Of a stretch of 64,000 nt of DNA, positions 1 to 9,215 are shown piece after piece. The notes beneath the pieces are model-generated. The model searched no databases, was not told the DNA's origin, and saw nothing but the letters and a program-made list of their open reading frames with translations. The stretch lies in assembly GCF_001610835.1 (NCBI RefSeq), contig NZ_CP011270.1:6218001-6282000 (forward strand), read 5' to 3'. The number at the start of each line of letters is the position of its first letter. The stretch's first letter is position 1. The stretch is from Planctomyces sp. SH-PL14 (lineage in GTDB: Bacteria; Planctomycetota; Planctomycetia; Planctomycetales; Planctomycetaceae). The position numbers and the translations under genes are program-made.

Positions 1-474
1 ATTCTCTACGGCATCCTCCACGACCAGATCACCGCCCGTATCTGCGTGGAATACTTCACCATCGGGCACCCGCCGATCTTCGGCACCGACGATCCGACGC
101 TCCTCGCCTTCGGCTGGGGCATCGTCGCCACCTGGTGGGCCGGCCTCATCGTCGGGATTCCGCTGGCCATCGCCGCCCGCGCCGGTTCCCGCCCCAGACG
201 CTCCCCTGCTTCGCTGATCGCTCCCCTCGGCAGGCTCTTCCTCATTATGGGAGCGTCCGCTGTTCTCGCCGGGGCGATCGGCGGCCTCCTCGCCAGCCGC
301 GGCGCGGTCGTGCTCGTCGGGCGACTCGCAAGGGCAGTCCCCGCCGAACGCCACGTCCCGTTCCTGATCGATCTCTGGGCTCACTCCGCCAGCTACCTTG
401 TTGGATTTGTCGGCGGCTGGATCCTGACCGTGCTCGTCTGGTTTTCCCGCCGCAAACTCGCTGTGGCCCAGTGA
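1..474 (+). CDS. Conserved membrane protein, C-terminal part (5' truncated)
   Basis: The frame is open from the first base, so the gene starts upstream of the window. The visible ~157 residues begin ILYGILHDQITARICVEYFT and contain about four hydrophobic segments: around the GWGIVATWWAGLIVGIPLA stretch, a GASAVLAGAIGGLLA stretch, and a C-terminal VGFVGGWILTVLVW helix before a short basic tail. The HDQ(I/V)TARxCVEYFTIGHP phrase resembles a family of uncharacterised planctomycete membrane proteins, from memory. No catalytic motif is visible. GTG at 46 could be misread as a start, but the family-like sequence continues upstream of it. Function unknown. Confidence 0.75.
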   Translation: MLYGILHDQITARICVEYFTIGHPPIFGTDDPTLLAFGWGIVATWWAGLIVGIPLAIAARAGSRPRRSPASLIAPLGRLFLIMGASAVLAGAIGGLLASRGAVVLVGRLARAVPAERHVPFLIDLWAHSASYLVGFVGGWILTVLVWFSRRKLAVAQ

Positions 475-593
475 CATCGGGCCGCGGCGGGTACCGTCGC
501 AGGCCCGCCGCACGCGCTTCGCCAACACGAATTGTCGCGCCGGCACCTTTCGGCGTATCGTGTTCCTGTTCTCGCGACCCAGGAGCCCTTGTC

Positions 594-2447
594 ATGTCGC
601 CGTCACGGATTCGACTGCTGTCTCTCGCCTGCACCCTTCTCTTCTCGTTCGCTTCCGCCGCCCAGGCCGCGCTTCCGACCGGGGAAGAAATCCTGCGGAT
701 CAACGAAGCCAATCGCAGACCGTTCGCGCACGTCCACCTCCGATCCCTCTACACGCTCGAAGCCACCGACGCCGACGCGCGGAAGTGGAACAAACAGGAC
801 GAGGAGAAGGAGCAGCTCACCAAACAGATCCTCGCCATGAAAAAGGAGGATCTCAAAATCGAATTCGACGGCCGGACCCTCGTCGGTGAGGAAGCGATCG
901 CCTTCCTCCAGCAGGCCGAGGTTATCGACGGCCCCCGCAAAAGCCGAACGATGCCCGCTGGCCAGGCCAAGGCGTTCCAGCACTTCACCCTGCTCGAACT
1001 CTTCCGCAACGGCGACGCCTACCAGTTCCGCTCTCCCCGCAGCCAGATCAAGACCCAGGAAGCGGCCGGCGCCTGGACCTTCAGCGAGGCGCCGCTGACC
1101 ACCGAATCGCTCCGGTCAACGTACGCCGGCTACGAAATCTTCTCCCGGGCCCCGGAAACGACACCCGCCTCGCGCTGGTGGACGCACGGCTCGGACAGAC
1201 ACGCCTACATCATGAACAAGCACTTCCGGCAGGTGCACCATGTTGAGCTTCCGCCGTATGTCGACTTCATGTCCCGCGACCCCTGGGAGCTCCATCCGTT
1301 CGACGCCTTCTTCTCCCAGCCCGCGGACAAGTACCGCGTCGTCCGGCAGGAGGATCTCGACGGCCGGACCGTGACCGTCGTCGACGTCATGGTCCCTCTC
1401 GCCGAAGGGGCGAACACCAAGCTCGGCTACCGCGCGTGGCTCGACCTCGCCCGCGGCGCGATCCCGCTCAAGCTCGCGCACACGCAGTTCGTCCTCGAAG
1501 CGCCGGTCGACAGCTTCGACCGCGCCGAGCCCAGCCAGGTGACAACGACCCGCGAGGTCCGCGAACTCGCCGGCGGCGTGTTCTATCCCGTGAAGACGGT
1601 CCGCGAAGACTTCGGCCGCGACCCCGCGGCGCCGGAACCGAAGTCCGCCGACGATCCGCGGCCGCCGCTCGTCGTCCATCGCCGCCACACCTGGGAATGC
1701 TCGACCGTCGAGTTCCGCAGCGACTGGCCCGCCGGCTTCTTCGTCCTCCCCTTCGCGGCGGACCAGAAGCTGTTCGATCATGACGCCGGCAAGATGCTCG
1801 GTGCGCTTGAGCCGCAGCCGCTCGTCAAAGTCGGCCAGGAGGCCCCGCCGCTGACGATTGCCCGGTGGCTCGATGGGAAGCCGCGGACCCTGGCGGACCT
1901 CAAGGGGCAGGTCGTCGTTCTCGATTTCTGGGGCCTGTGGTGCGGCGCCTGCCGTGAGTCCGTCCCGCATCTCAACGAGCTTCGAAAGCCGTTCGAAGGG
2001 AAGCCGGTCACCTTCATCAGCATCCACAATGCGGAGAAGGACGTCGACGACCTGGCGGAGCGAATCGAGGAGTTCCGAAAGAAGACCGGCTGGGAATACC
2101 TGGCTGCGATCGACTCCGGGACGATGATCGAGGACTCCGCCACGACGACCGCCTATGGCGTGATGGGGTTTCCGCTGACCGTCATCATCGGTCCGGACGG
2201 CAAGATCGCCTACGCCGATCCGCAGGATGCCAGCATGACCTGTGATGAGATGAACCCGATCCTCCTCGCCGAGTTCGAGGAGAAGATGAACGCGCTGATG
2301 AAGCTGCGTTTCCAGGTCGCCGGCGAGGTCTGGCCGATTCCTGACACGGTGGATGAGGAGGAGCAGATGCGGATTCACCGCCGCGTCGAGACCCGGTTCC
2401 TGATTCACCAGATCAACAAGGCGCTGAGCGGCGCGCCCGGTCAGTGA
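594..2447 (+). CDS. Secreted protein with C-terminal TlpA/thioredoxin-like domain
   Basis: 617 residues from ATG 594. The open frame extends upstream to 135, but only this start gives a clean Sec signal peptide (hydrophobic LLSLACTLLFSFASA, likely cleavage after AQA). Residues ~25-400 are a large domain I do not recognise. Residues ~415-560 form a redoxin/TlpA-like thioredoxin fold with the motif WCGAC (Cys450 and Cys453), followed by a TFISIHN strand and a cis-Pro segment near GFPLTVIIG. The protein is probably a periplasmic thiol:disulfide oxidoreductase, or it uses that fold for docking. Such fusions are common in planctomycetes. The substrate is unknown. It is followed by an E330 fragment and a convergent gene. 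Confidence 0.85.
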   Translation: MSPSRIRLLSLACTLLFSFASAAQAALPTGEEILRINEANRRPFAHVHLRSLYTLEATDADARKWNKQDEEKEQLTKQILAMKKEDLKIEFDGRTLVGEEAIAFLQQAEVIDGPRKSRTMPAGQAKAFQHFTLLELFRNGDAYQFRSPRSQIKTQEAAGAWTFSEAPLTTESLRSTYAGYEIFSRAPETTPASRWWTHGSDRHAYIMNKHFRQVHHVELPPYVDFMSRDPWELHPFDAFFSQPADKYRVVRQEDLDGRTVTVVDVMVPLAEGANTKLGYRAWLDLARGAIPLKLAHTQFVLEAPVDSFDRAEPSQVTTTREVRELAGGVFYPVKTVREDFGRDPAAPEPKSADDPRPPLVVHRRHTWECSTVEFRSDWPAGFFVLPFAADQKLFDHDAGKMLGALEPQPLVKVGQEAPPLTIARWLDGKPRTLADLKGQVVVLDFWGLWCGACRESVPHLNELRKPFEGKPVTFISIHNAEKDVDDLAERIEEFRKKTGWEYLAAIDSGTMIEDSATTTAYGVMGFPLTVIIGPDGKIAYADPQDASMTCDEMNPILLAEFEEKMNALMKLRFQVAGEVWPIPDTVDEEEQMRIHRRVETRFLIHQINKALSGAPGQ

Positions 2448-2479
2448 AGGGCTGCCCCTCCCTCCATTGCGTGAACCCC

Positions 2480-2562
2480 GTTCTCGCCGGCGCAGCGTGG
2501 CTCGCTCAAACCCATCGTGCCACGGCCACCGGGTCCAGGGGTCTCACCCCTGGTCACCCTGG
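2480..2562 (+). repeat. E330 fragment (left end)
   Basis: This truncated copy of the dispersed element has the left-end phrase CTCGCCGGCGCAG, then GCTCAAACCCATCGTGCCAC and a GGGGTC hairpin. It lies between the convergent stops at 2447 and 2573. The rest of the element (GAGGAACCGTGG core and right end) is missing. Confidence 0.75.
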
Positions 2563-2572
2563 TCGCCCCTGG

Positions 2573-3457
2573 TTAGGGAACCTTCTCGGCGGGGGCCGGC
2601 TGGTAGCTGCCGGCGTAGTACTTCCTGCAGGCTTCCCGGAAGATCTTGCGCCGTTCGATGCTCCATGCCGGCTGGCCGTCGAGTTCCGCCTCCAGCTGGT
2701 AGATGCTCATGGGAGCGAAGGCGTAACGGTACCGCGTGCCGCCTGAGTCCTGCTGGGCCTCGATCAGCACGTTGCATTCGGGGTCGGTCCCCATGACGAA
2801 GGCAAACAGGACGCCGTCGGTGATCTTTCCCTCCTCCTTGTAGCGGTAGAGGGGCGTGCTCAGCAGGCGCAGCTGCGTCGGCACGATCTGGTTGTCCTGG
2901 TAGCCGTGGTGGTCCGTCAGCGAGAAGCGTTCGGCGATCCGCCGCATCTGTGCCAGCCGTCGGGCGGGGGTGTCGGCCGGCTCGGGGGCGTCGGGGACGT
3001 CTTTGAACGCCAGGATGAACTCGCTCGGCTCCCAGAAGTCCTGCCCGTCCTTCTGGAGCTTGAGCCCCTGGGGGCCCGTGACAGCGAATTCGTGGACCCA
3101 GTTGCCGTTGGCCCCCTTAGTTTTGAAGAACTGCACGATCATGGCGGGGCGTCCGCCGTCGGTGAGGACGGTCACGATGCCGTCGCTCGACCCGCTGATG
3201 GGGTTGTTCCACCGCAGGCAGGGGGGGATGGAGGTGAGGGGTTTGTCCTTCCCCGGCACGACAGCCGAGTAGCGGGCGACCGCCTCGGTCATGAACTTCA
3301 TCCGCTCGCTGGCGAGGTCCGTTTCGCTGGGTGCGGCGATATCGGCAGCGGCTGGGGGAGAGGCCGGAACGGGTTTGGGCTCGTCGGCCTGGATTGCGAC
3401 CCCGTGAAGAAGCAGACACGAGACAACGGCAACACGAGCGGCCTGGAACCCGAGCAT
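2573..3457 (-). CDS. Secreted hypothetical protein
   Basis: 294 residues from ATG 3457. The N-terminus VAVVSCLLLHGVAIQADE is a convincing Sec signal peptide, followed by a Pro/Ala-rich linker. The mature part has no catalytic motif I recognise. It is a mixed alpha/beta sequence rich in aromatic residues with phrases such as CLRWNNPISGS and NVLIEAQQDSGGTRYRYAF. Its stop is convergent with the TlpA-like gene. It is divergent from the ABC transporter ATPase starting at 3628, with ~170 bp between them that may hold both promoters. Probably a planctomycete-specific exported protein of unknown role. Confidence 0.75.
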   Translation of the reverse strand: MLGFQAARVAVVSCLLLHGVAIQADEPKPVPASPPAAADIAAPSETDLASERMKFMTEAVARYSAVVPGKDKPLTSIPPCLRWNNPISGSSDGIVTVLTDGGRPAMIVQFFKTKGANGNWVHEFAVTGPQGLKLQKDGQDFWEPSEFILAFKDVPDAPEPADTPARRLAQMRRIAERFSLTDHHGYQDNQIVPTQLRLLSTPLYRYKEEGKITDGVLFAFVMGTDPECNVLIEAQQDSGGTRYRYAFAPMSIYQLEAELDGQPAWSIERRKIFREACRKYYAGSYQPAPAEKVP

Positions 3458-3627
3458 GACGATGGCCTCAAAGAAGGGGTGATCGTGATGCTACAGACGT
3501 ACTGTCTATCGTTCAATCGGGCCGAGGCTCCAGCCAGGCCGCGTTCGGGGACCGACGGCAACATTCGCTCGGAGACCGTCCTCCTCTATCCTGATGGCTC
3601 CTCCTCTCCCCGCGCCACGAGCCCCGC

Positions 3628-4380
3628 ATGACCGAGGCCACCGCTCCAACCCCTGCTCCGCACGCCGCCACGGCCTCGACTCCCATCCTGACGCTCCGCA
3701 ACGTCGGCAAGACGTACCAGATGGGGGAGGTCTCGGTCCCTGTGCTTCAGGAGGTGGACCTCGAGATCCGTGAACGGGAGATCACCGTCATCGTCGGCCC
3801 TTCGGGATCGGGCAAGAGCACGCTCCTCAACATGGTCGGCGGCATCGACACCCCCTCCAGCGGAACGATCCACTTCCGCGACCAGGAAGTGAGCCGGTTC
3901 TCGGACTGGGAACTCACCGAGTACCGCCGCCGTCGCATCGGCTTCGTCTTCCAGTTCTACAACCTCGTCCCGACCCTCACGGCGGTCGAAAACGTCCTCG
4001 TCTCCACCGAGATCTGCGAGTCTCCCCTCGATCCCATCGAGGTCCTGAAGATGGTCGGCCTCGAACACCGCCTCGACCATTTCCCCTCGCAGATGTCGGG
4101 CGGGGAACAGCAGCGGGTCGCCATCGCCCGGGCGCTTGCGAAGAACCCTGACCTGCTCCTCTGCGATGAACCGACCGGAGCTCTCGACCTCAAGACCGGA
4201 CGACACGTCCTCGACGTCCTCGTGCGGCTGAACCGCGAACTGGGGAAGACGGTTCTGATCATCACGCACAACGTCGCCATCGCGGGGATCGCGCATCTCC
4301 TGGTGCGGATCGGCTCCGGGACGATCGAAGAGGCGAAACGCAACGAGCACCGCATCGAAGCGACCGAGGTGACGTGGTGA
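3628..4380 (+). CDS. ABC transporter ATP-binding protein (MacB/LolD/DevA type)
   Basis: 250 residues. All nucleotide-binding motifs are intact: Walker A GPSGSGKST (57-65), Q-loop Gln109 in VFQFYNLVP, signature MSGGEQQ (156-162), Walker B LLLCDEP (177-182) and switch His214. The LVPTLTAVENV and DEPTGALD phrases are typical of the MacB/LolD/DevA group, which powers mechanotransmission or lipoprotein/antibiotic export rather than substrate import. The gene is followed 64 bp later by an FtsX-type permease and then by a HlyD-type adaptor, so it should energise that three-part exporter. N-terminal ~18 residues are a Pro/Ala/Thr extension. Confidence 0.93.
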   Translation: MTEATAPTPAPHAATASTPILTLRNVGKTYQMGEVSVPVLQEVDLEIREREITVIVGPSGSGKSTLLNMVGGIDTPSSGTIHFRDQEVSRFSDWELTEYRRRRIGFVFQFYNLVPTLTAVENVLVSTEICESPLDPIEVLKMVGLEHRLDHFPSQMSGGEQQRVAIARALAKNPDLLLCDEPTGALDLKTGRHVLDVLVRLNRELGKTVLIITHNVAIAGIAHLLVRIGSGTIEEAKRNEHRIEATEVTW

Positions 4381-4444
4381 TTTTTTCCGCTCTTGCGCGG
4401 CTTGGGACTGAAGCGGTGGCGAAAGCCTCCGCGGGGGTGGCCAC

Positions 4445-6817
4445 GTGAGCGTTCTGCACCGCAAGCTCCGCCGCGACCTGTGGGCCGCCAAAGGACTGCT
4501 GGCGACGATCGTCCTTCTGATCGTCATCGGGATCATGTCGTTCGTCATGTTCCTGACGCTCTCGCTCAACCTCGATGCCGCGCTCCAGACGTATTACTCC
4601 CAGTGCCGGATGGCCGACTTCTGGGTCGACGTCGAGAAAGCTCCGCTGCACGACCTCGAACGCCTGAACCAGATCCCCGGCGTCGCCGAGACCCGGGCCC
4701 GGATCTCGTTCCCGGTCTCGCTCGACATCGCCGCCGCCGACCGCCCGATCTCCGGCCGCGTCATCTCGCTCCCGGACGATCCCGCCCCCGTCATCAACCA
4801 GGTCCTCGTCCGCAGCGGCGGCTACTTCACCGGGCTGCGGAACGAAGAAGTCCTCGTCAACGAAGGCTTCGCCCGGAGCTGGAACATCCACCCTGGCGAC
4901 CACCTGAGCGTCCTGCTGAACGGCAAGAGCCAGGAGCTCCTCGTCGTCGGGACCGCGATGGGCTCCGAGTTCGCCCTGACGATTCCGCCCGGCGGCCTGC
5001 CGGACAACCGCAACTACGCGATCCTCTACATCAAGGAGAGCTTCGCCGAGGAGGCGTTCGACTATCAGGGGGCGGCCAACCAGATCGTCGGCCTCCTCGC
5101 CCCGGAGTATCGCGACCGGGGCCGTCTTGTCTTTGAGCGGATCGAGACTTTCCTCCGCCCCTTCGGCGAGCCGCAGGTGACGGAGCGGGACGACCAGCCG
5201 GCCCACAACCTCCTCACGGCCCGCATCGCCCAGATGCGGACCGTGAACCTCATCATCCCATCGCTGTTCCTGATCGTGGCGGCCCTGATCATGAACATCC
5301 TCATGATGCGGATCGTCGAGCAGCAGCGGACGATCGTCGGCACGCTGAAGGCGATCGGCTATTCCAACGTCAGCCTCTCGCAGCACTACCTCCAGTTCGG
5401 AACGGTCGTCGGCCTCGCGGGCGGGCTGCTCGGGGCGGCGCTCGGGCAGTGGGAGGTCGGGATGATGCTCGGCCAGATGCGGGCCTTCTTCGAATTCCCG
5501 CGCCTGGAGCCGGAGCCGATCCCAATGCTTCTCGCCGGCGCGGTCCTGCTGAGCCTCGCGATCTCGACGATCGGGACGATCAACGGCGTCCAGCAGGTCC
5601 TGCGGCTTTCGCCCGCCGCCGCCATGCGGCCCAAGCCGCCGTCGAGCGTGCATCGCACGTTCCTGGAGCGGATTGGCGGGCTGTGGAAGCGGCTCGGGTT
5701 CCGCTGGCAGATGGCGATCCGCAGCATCCAGCGGCAGCGGGTCCGCACGGCGACGAACCTCTTCGCCGCCACGATGGGGACCGCGATCATCCTCCTTGTG
5801 CTCCACATCACCGACGCCATCACGGAGATGCTCTCGTTCACCTACGAGAAGGTCCTCGTCAGTGACGTCGACCTGACCCTCCAGGACGAGCAGCCCTACG
5901 AGACTCTCTACGAAGTCCAGCGGCTCCCCGGCGTCGAGCGGGCCGAGCCGATCTTCTCCATCGGCGGGACGTTCGAGCACTTTCTGTACTCCGAACGGGG
6001 GGGTATCACCGGACTCCTTCCCGAGGCGACCCTCACCGTCCCTCGCGACGTGGAAGGCCGCCGCGTCTCCCTGCCGTCGGCGGGACTGCTGATGAGTCGG
6101 CACCTGGCGCAGAAGCTTCAGGTCCGCGAAGGAGACGAGGTGACGTTCCTGCCGACCAAGGGGAACCGCGACGCTCTCCAGCTTCCGGTCGCCCGGATTG
6201 TGGAGAGCTACGCGGGGGACGCCGTGTACGCCGAGTTCGGTTACCTCAACCGGATGATGGACGAGGACGATACCGTCACGAAGGTTCAGGTGAAGCTGAA
6301 AGCCGAGCCCCGCGCCCTCTCGGAGCTGTACCTCGCGCTCAAGGAGGTTCCGCAGATCCAGCAGGCGAACTCCGCCAAGGAGCTGAAGGGGGCGATGGAG
6401 GAGAACCTCGGCGCGCTGAACATCATGGTGACGGTGATGATCGTCTGCGGCGGAGCGCTGTTCTGCGGCAGCATGGTTACGTCGACCCTCATCGCCCTCG
6501 CCGAGCGGCGGCAGGAGGTGGCGACATTCAGGGTCCTGGGTTACCAGCCGTCGGCGGTCGGCGGACTCTTCCTCCGCGAGTCGGCGATTATCAACACGAT
6601 CGGGATCGTCCTCGGCATTCCGATCGGCTATCAGTTGTCGTGGCAGATCGACCAGTTCATGGCGACGGATGTCGTGACGCTCCCCTTTGTTATCAGCCGA
6701 TCCAGTTACATCTGGAGTGTCGTCCTGGGGATCACGTTCACCTTTGTGGCCCAGGCTCTTGTCCAGCAGGTGATTAACCAGTTCGATTGGAAGGACGCGT
6801 TGAATGCGAAGGAATAG
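4445..6817 (+). CDS. ABC transporter permease, FtsX family
   Basis: 790 residues from GTG 4445. TM1 is at about 17-40, then a large periplasmic MacB_PCD-like domain. The first FtsX core starts near 267 (LIIPSLFLIVAALIMNILMM, then the EQQRTIVGTLKAIGYS coupling segment). A second periplasmic domain is followed by a second FtsX core near the C-terminus (MVTVMIVCGGALFCGSM, then ERRQEVATFRVLGYQPS). The duplicated FtsX layout (two long periplasmic domains) resembles the LolCE-like/large permease class rather than the short four-TM MacB. It is the membrane partner of the upstream ATPase. The substrate cannot be read from sequence. Confidence 0.9.
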   Translation: MSVLHRKLRRDLWAAKGLLATIVLLIVIGIMSFVMFLTLSLNLDAALQTYYSQCRMADFWVDVEKAPLHDLERLNQIPGVAETRARISFPVSLDIAAADRPISGRVISLPDDPAPVINQVLVRSGGYFTGLRNEEVLVNEGFARSWNIHPGDHLSVLLNGKSQELLVVGTAMGSEFALTIPPGGLPDNRNYAILYIKESFAEEAFDYQGAANQIVGLLAPEYRDRGRLVFERIETFLRPFGEPQVTERDDQPAHNLLTARIAQMRTVNLIIPSLFLIVAALIMNILMMRIVEQQRTIVGTLKAIGYSNVSLSQHYLQFGTVVGLAGGLLGAALGQWEVGMMLGQMRAFFEFPRLEPEPIPMLLAGAVLLSLAISTIGTINGVQQVLRLSPAAAMRPKPPSSVHRTFLERIGGLWKRLGFRWQMAIRSIQRQRVRTATNLFAATMGTAIILLVLHITDAITEMLSFTYEKVLVSDVDLTLQDEQPYETLYEVQRLPGVERAEPIFSIGGTFEHFLYSERGGITGLLPEATLTVPRDVEGRRVSLPSAGLLMSRHLAQKLQVREGDEVTFLPTKGNRDALQLPVARIVESYAGDAVYAEFGYLNRMMDEDDTVTKVQVKLKAEPRALSELYLALKEVPQIQQANSAKELKGAMEENLGALNIMVTVMIVCGGALFCGSMVTSTLIALAERRQEVATFRVLGYQPSAVGGLFLRESAIINTIGIVLGIPIGYQLSWQIDQFMATDVVTLPFVISRSSYIWSVVLGITFTFVAQALVQQVINQFDWKDALNAKE

Positions 6818-6891
6818 AGGCTGAGTCTTGCGCAGTCGTTTGTGAACCATGGACTGGCATCGGCGTCCCCCAGCCTGACCGGCCCAAGAAT

Positions 6892-7219
6892 CGGGGTCCA
6901 GGGGTACCCCTGGTGGGGAGTGCAGAGGGGCAACGCCCCTTTGCCCGCCGGAGGCTTGGCCGTCGGAAGATGTCTGAAGGAGCACGTGTCCAAGCGCGGA
7001 CGACGTGCCGTATGCCCCCCTTACCAACCCGCGGGGATTGCATCGCCAGCGGTGAATTTTGAGGGAGTCCTCAACGCTGGTACCACAAAGGGGACGTCCG
7101 TTGCTTACCACGGTTCCTCACAGGAGTGCCTCCGGCGGCAAGGGGTCGAAACCCCTTGACCCCAGGCTGCCGTGGCACGTTGGGTTTGAGCTATAACGCT
7201 GTGTCGGCAAGGACGCGGG
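6892..7219 (-). repeat. E330 dispersed element, copy 1 (inverted)
   Basis: Near-complete element in reverse orientation. It starts with the right-end hairpin (GGGGTCCAGGGGTACCCCTGG) and runs through a CAACGCCCCTTTGCCCGCCGG hairpin, the AGATGTCTGAAGG phrase, and the reverse complement of the AGGAACCGTGG core at ~7110. It ends with GTTGGGTTTGAG and TCGGCAAGGACGCGG. It sits 75 bp after the FtsX permease stop and inside the exporter operon, separating permease from adaptor. Confidence 0.9.
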
Positions 7220-7284
7220 TTGAGCCCATCCGCCCCCCAGAGCCACACCACGCAAAACTCACCCTGTGCCTCATTCGCTGCCTG

Positions 7285-7314
7285 ATCCGTGTGAATCTGT
7301 GTTCATCCGTGGCT
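7285..7314 (+). repeat. Tandem 'TCCGTGT/ATCTGTGTTCA' short-period motif
   Basis: Thirty bases built from near-identical ~10-bp units (ATCCGTGTGA, ATCTGTGTTC, ATCCGTGGCT). From general knowledge, phrases of this kind recur in intergenic DNA of several environmental bacterial phyla. Here it lies 53 bp upstream of the HlyD-type adaptor start. No function is assigned. Confidence 0.6.
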
Positions 7315-7366
7315 GAACTCATTCGCCTCGAAGTCGGATTGTCGTTGTCTCCCGGAGCAAAGCGCC

Positions 7367-8602
7367 ATGTGGCGATGGATTGTCGGAGTGATCGTTCTGG
7401 CCGGGATCGGATACGTCCTCAGCCGCGGCGTCGGCGGGCGGGCGACGACGGTCGATGTCGCCACGGTCGAGACCGGCGAGATGACCGCCTACGTCGAGGA
7501 GCAGGCCAAGACCCGCGTCCCCGAGATCTACGAGATCACAATGCCCCTTCAGGGCCGCATCCTCCCGATCGAGCTCCGCGAAGGGGACAAGGTCGAGAAG
7601 GGGCAGGTCGTGGCCCACATGGACACGGACGACCTCGAGACCGATGTCGTCAAGAAGAAGTCGCAGGTCGAGCGGATGGTCCAGGCGTTCCTGGCGATCG
7701 CCAACCGCCGCAAGGCGAACCAGCTCCAGGTCCAGTCGAGCCAGGCCCGGTTCGACTTCATGAAGACGCAACTGGAGCGGCAGAAGCGACTAATGAAGGA
7801 CAGCGCCACGACGGAGAACAAGGTCGAGGAAGCGGAGATGCAGATGGTCCAGGCCGAGGCCCAGCTCCGCGAAGATGAGGTCGACGCCGCCGACACGCTG
7901 TTGTGGGAGGCGGCGCTCCGGCTCTTCGAAACGGAGTACGCCGAGGAGTTTCTGCAGGCGAAGCGGGACCGCAAGCGGGCGGAGATCCACGCCACCGTCG
8001 CGGGGACGGTCCTGAGCAAGACTGTCTCGAACGAGAAAGTCCTCTCGGCCGGAAGCGTGCTGCTGGAACTCGGCGACCTCTCGCAACTGGAGATCGAGGC
8101 GGATGTCCTGACGCAGGACGTGGTGCGGGTGAAGGTGGGGGATCCGGTCCAGATCGAAGGGGCTTCGGTCGGTTCCAAGCCGATCACGGGGCACGTCTCG
8201 CGGATCTTTCCGCAGGGGTTTACCAAGGTCTCGTCGCTCGGGGTCGAGCAGCAGCGGGTCAAGGTGGTGATTGCGTTCGACACGTCCGGTCTCGCGGAGC
8301 TCCAGGCCCAGGAGCGGGTGCTGGGCGTGGACTACCGGCTGCGGGTGAAGATCTTCACGGACCGGAAGGCCGACGCTCTCAAGGTTCCGCGGGCGGCGGT
8401 GTTCCGCGACGCCACGGGGCGCTGGCAGATCTACACGGTGGAAGGGGAGGTGGCCCGTCTCAAGTCGGTCGAGATCGGCCTGACGAACGAGTTCGAGGTT
8501 GAGATCACCTCGGGGCTCCAGGCGGGGGACGAGATCATCCTCGCCCCGCCGGCTGGTTTGAAAAACGGCGATCGCGTGAAGGGGCTCGCGGTCGCCAAGT
8601 AA
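7367..8602 (+). CDS. HlyD-family periplasmic adaptor of the ABC exporter
   Basis: 411 residues. An N-terminal membrane anchor (WIVGVIVLAGIGYVL) is followed by a barrel-sandwich half-domain (MPLQGRILPIELREGDKVEKGQ), then a long alpha-helical hairpin (~85-210, rich in Glu/Lys/Gln/Arg) and the second lipoyl half (HATVAGTVLSKTVSNEKVL). A beta-barrel and C-terminal domain end with LQAGDEIILAPPAGLKNGDRV. This is the MacA/HlyD architecture that bridges an inner-membrane ABC transporter to an outer-membrane channel. No TolC-like gene is present nearby. The gene is 549 bp downstream of the permease, separated by an E330 element, yet in the same orientation. Confidence 0.9.
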   Translation: MWRWIVGVIVLAGIGYVLSRGVGGRATTVDVATVETGEMTAYVEEQAKTRVPEIYEITMPLQGRILPIELREGDKVEKGQVVAHMDTDDLETDVVKKKSQVERMVQAFLAIANRRKANQLQVQSSQARFDFMKTQLERQKRLMKDSATTENKVEEAEMQMVQAEAQLREDEVDAADTLLWEAALRLFETEYAEEFLQAKRDRKRAEIHATVAGTVLSKTVSNEKVLSAGSVLLELGDLSQLEIEADVLTQDVVRVKVGDPVQIEGASVGSKPITGHVSRIFPQGFTKVSSLGVEQQRVKVVIAFDTSGLAELQAQERVLGVDYRLRVKIFTDRKADALKVPRAAVFRDATGRWQIYTVEGEVARLKSVEIGLTNEFEVEITSGLQAGDEIILAPPAGLKNGDRVKGLAVAK

Positions 8603-8614
8603 ACTTCTCAAACC

Positions 8615-8949
8615 ACGTTCTTGCCGGCTGGGCGCTGTTAGCTCAAACCCAACGTGCCACGGCAGCCGGGGTCAAGGGCCAAAGAAACAACACAGACCCT
8701 TGCCGCCGGAGGCATTTCTGTGAGGAACCGTGGTACACAACGGACGTCCGTTTTGTGGTACCGGTGTTGAGGACTCCCTCAAACCACACCGCTGGCTTTG
8801 CGGTCCCCACGTTCTGAGGTGAGGGGGCATCCGGCACGTTGTCCGCGTTTGGATACTCACTCCTTCAGACATCTCTCGACGAGAGGGCCTCCGGCGGGCA
8901 AAGGGGCGTTGCCCCCTTGCATCCCCCACCAGGGTGCCCCTGGACCCGG
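8615..8949 (+). repeat. E330 dispersed element, copy 2
   Basis: Forward copy beginning 12 bp after the adaptor stop with ACGTTCTTGCCGGC, then GCTCAAACCCAACGTGCCAC. The left hairpin carries the long loop variant (CCAAAGAAACAACACAGA). The core TGAGGAACCGTGG and TTCAGACATCTCTCGACG phrases and the right-end hairpin ACCAGGGTGCCCCTGGACCC follow. Confidence 0.9.
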
Positions 8950-9215
8950 TTGGACTGCGAACACGCACGGCAAACTCCTCTTTTGCACTTCGGCAGATTC
9001 CGCTAGAAGTCCCTCTCCTATCGGGCGAATCCGCCCATCGGCTGAATCCTCAGCCTCCCCTCCTTTCCCTTCCCACCTCCCTCGCCAACCCTCCTCGGCA
9101 CTGTCCGCCGATTCCCCTCCGCGTTGTTTCACGCGATCCCCGTTTTCCCCTTTCCTATTCCACCCCCACTTGGCCGCGCGGGGACCCTTGGTCCACGGGC
9201 CGGACGGAGTGCGAC

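Noticed and set aside
4262..7111. A 949-codon minus-strand open frame opposite the FtsX permease
   Set aside because: Its composition is that of an antisense shadow (Arg, Asp, Glu, His-rich), and the permease on the plus strand has clear membrane helices and FtsX motifs.
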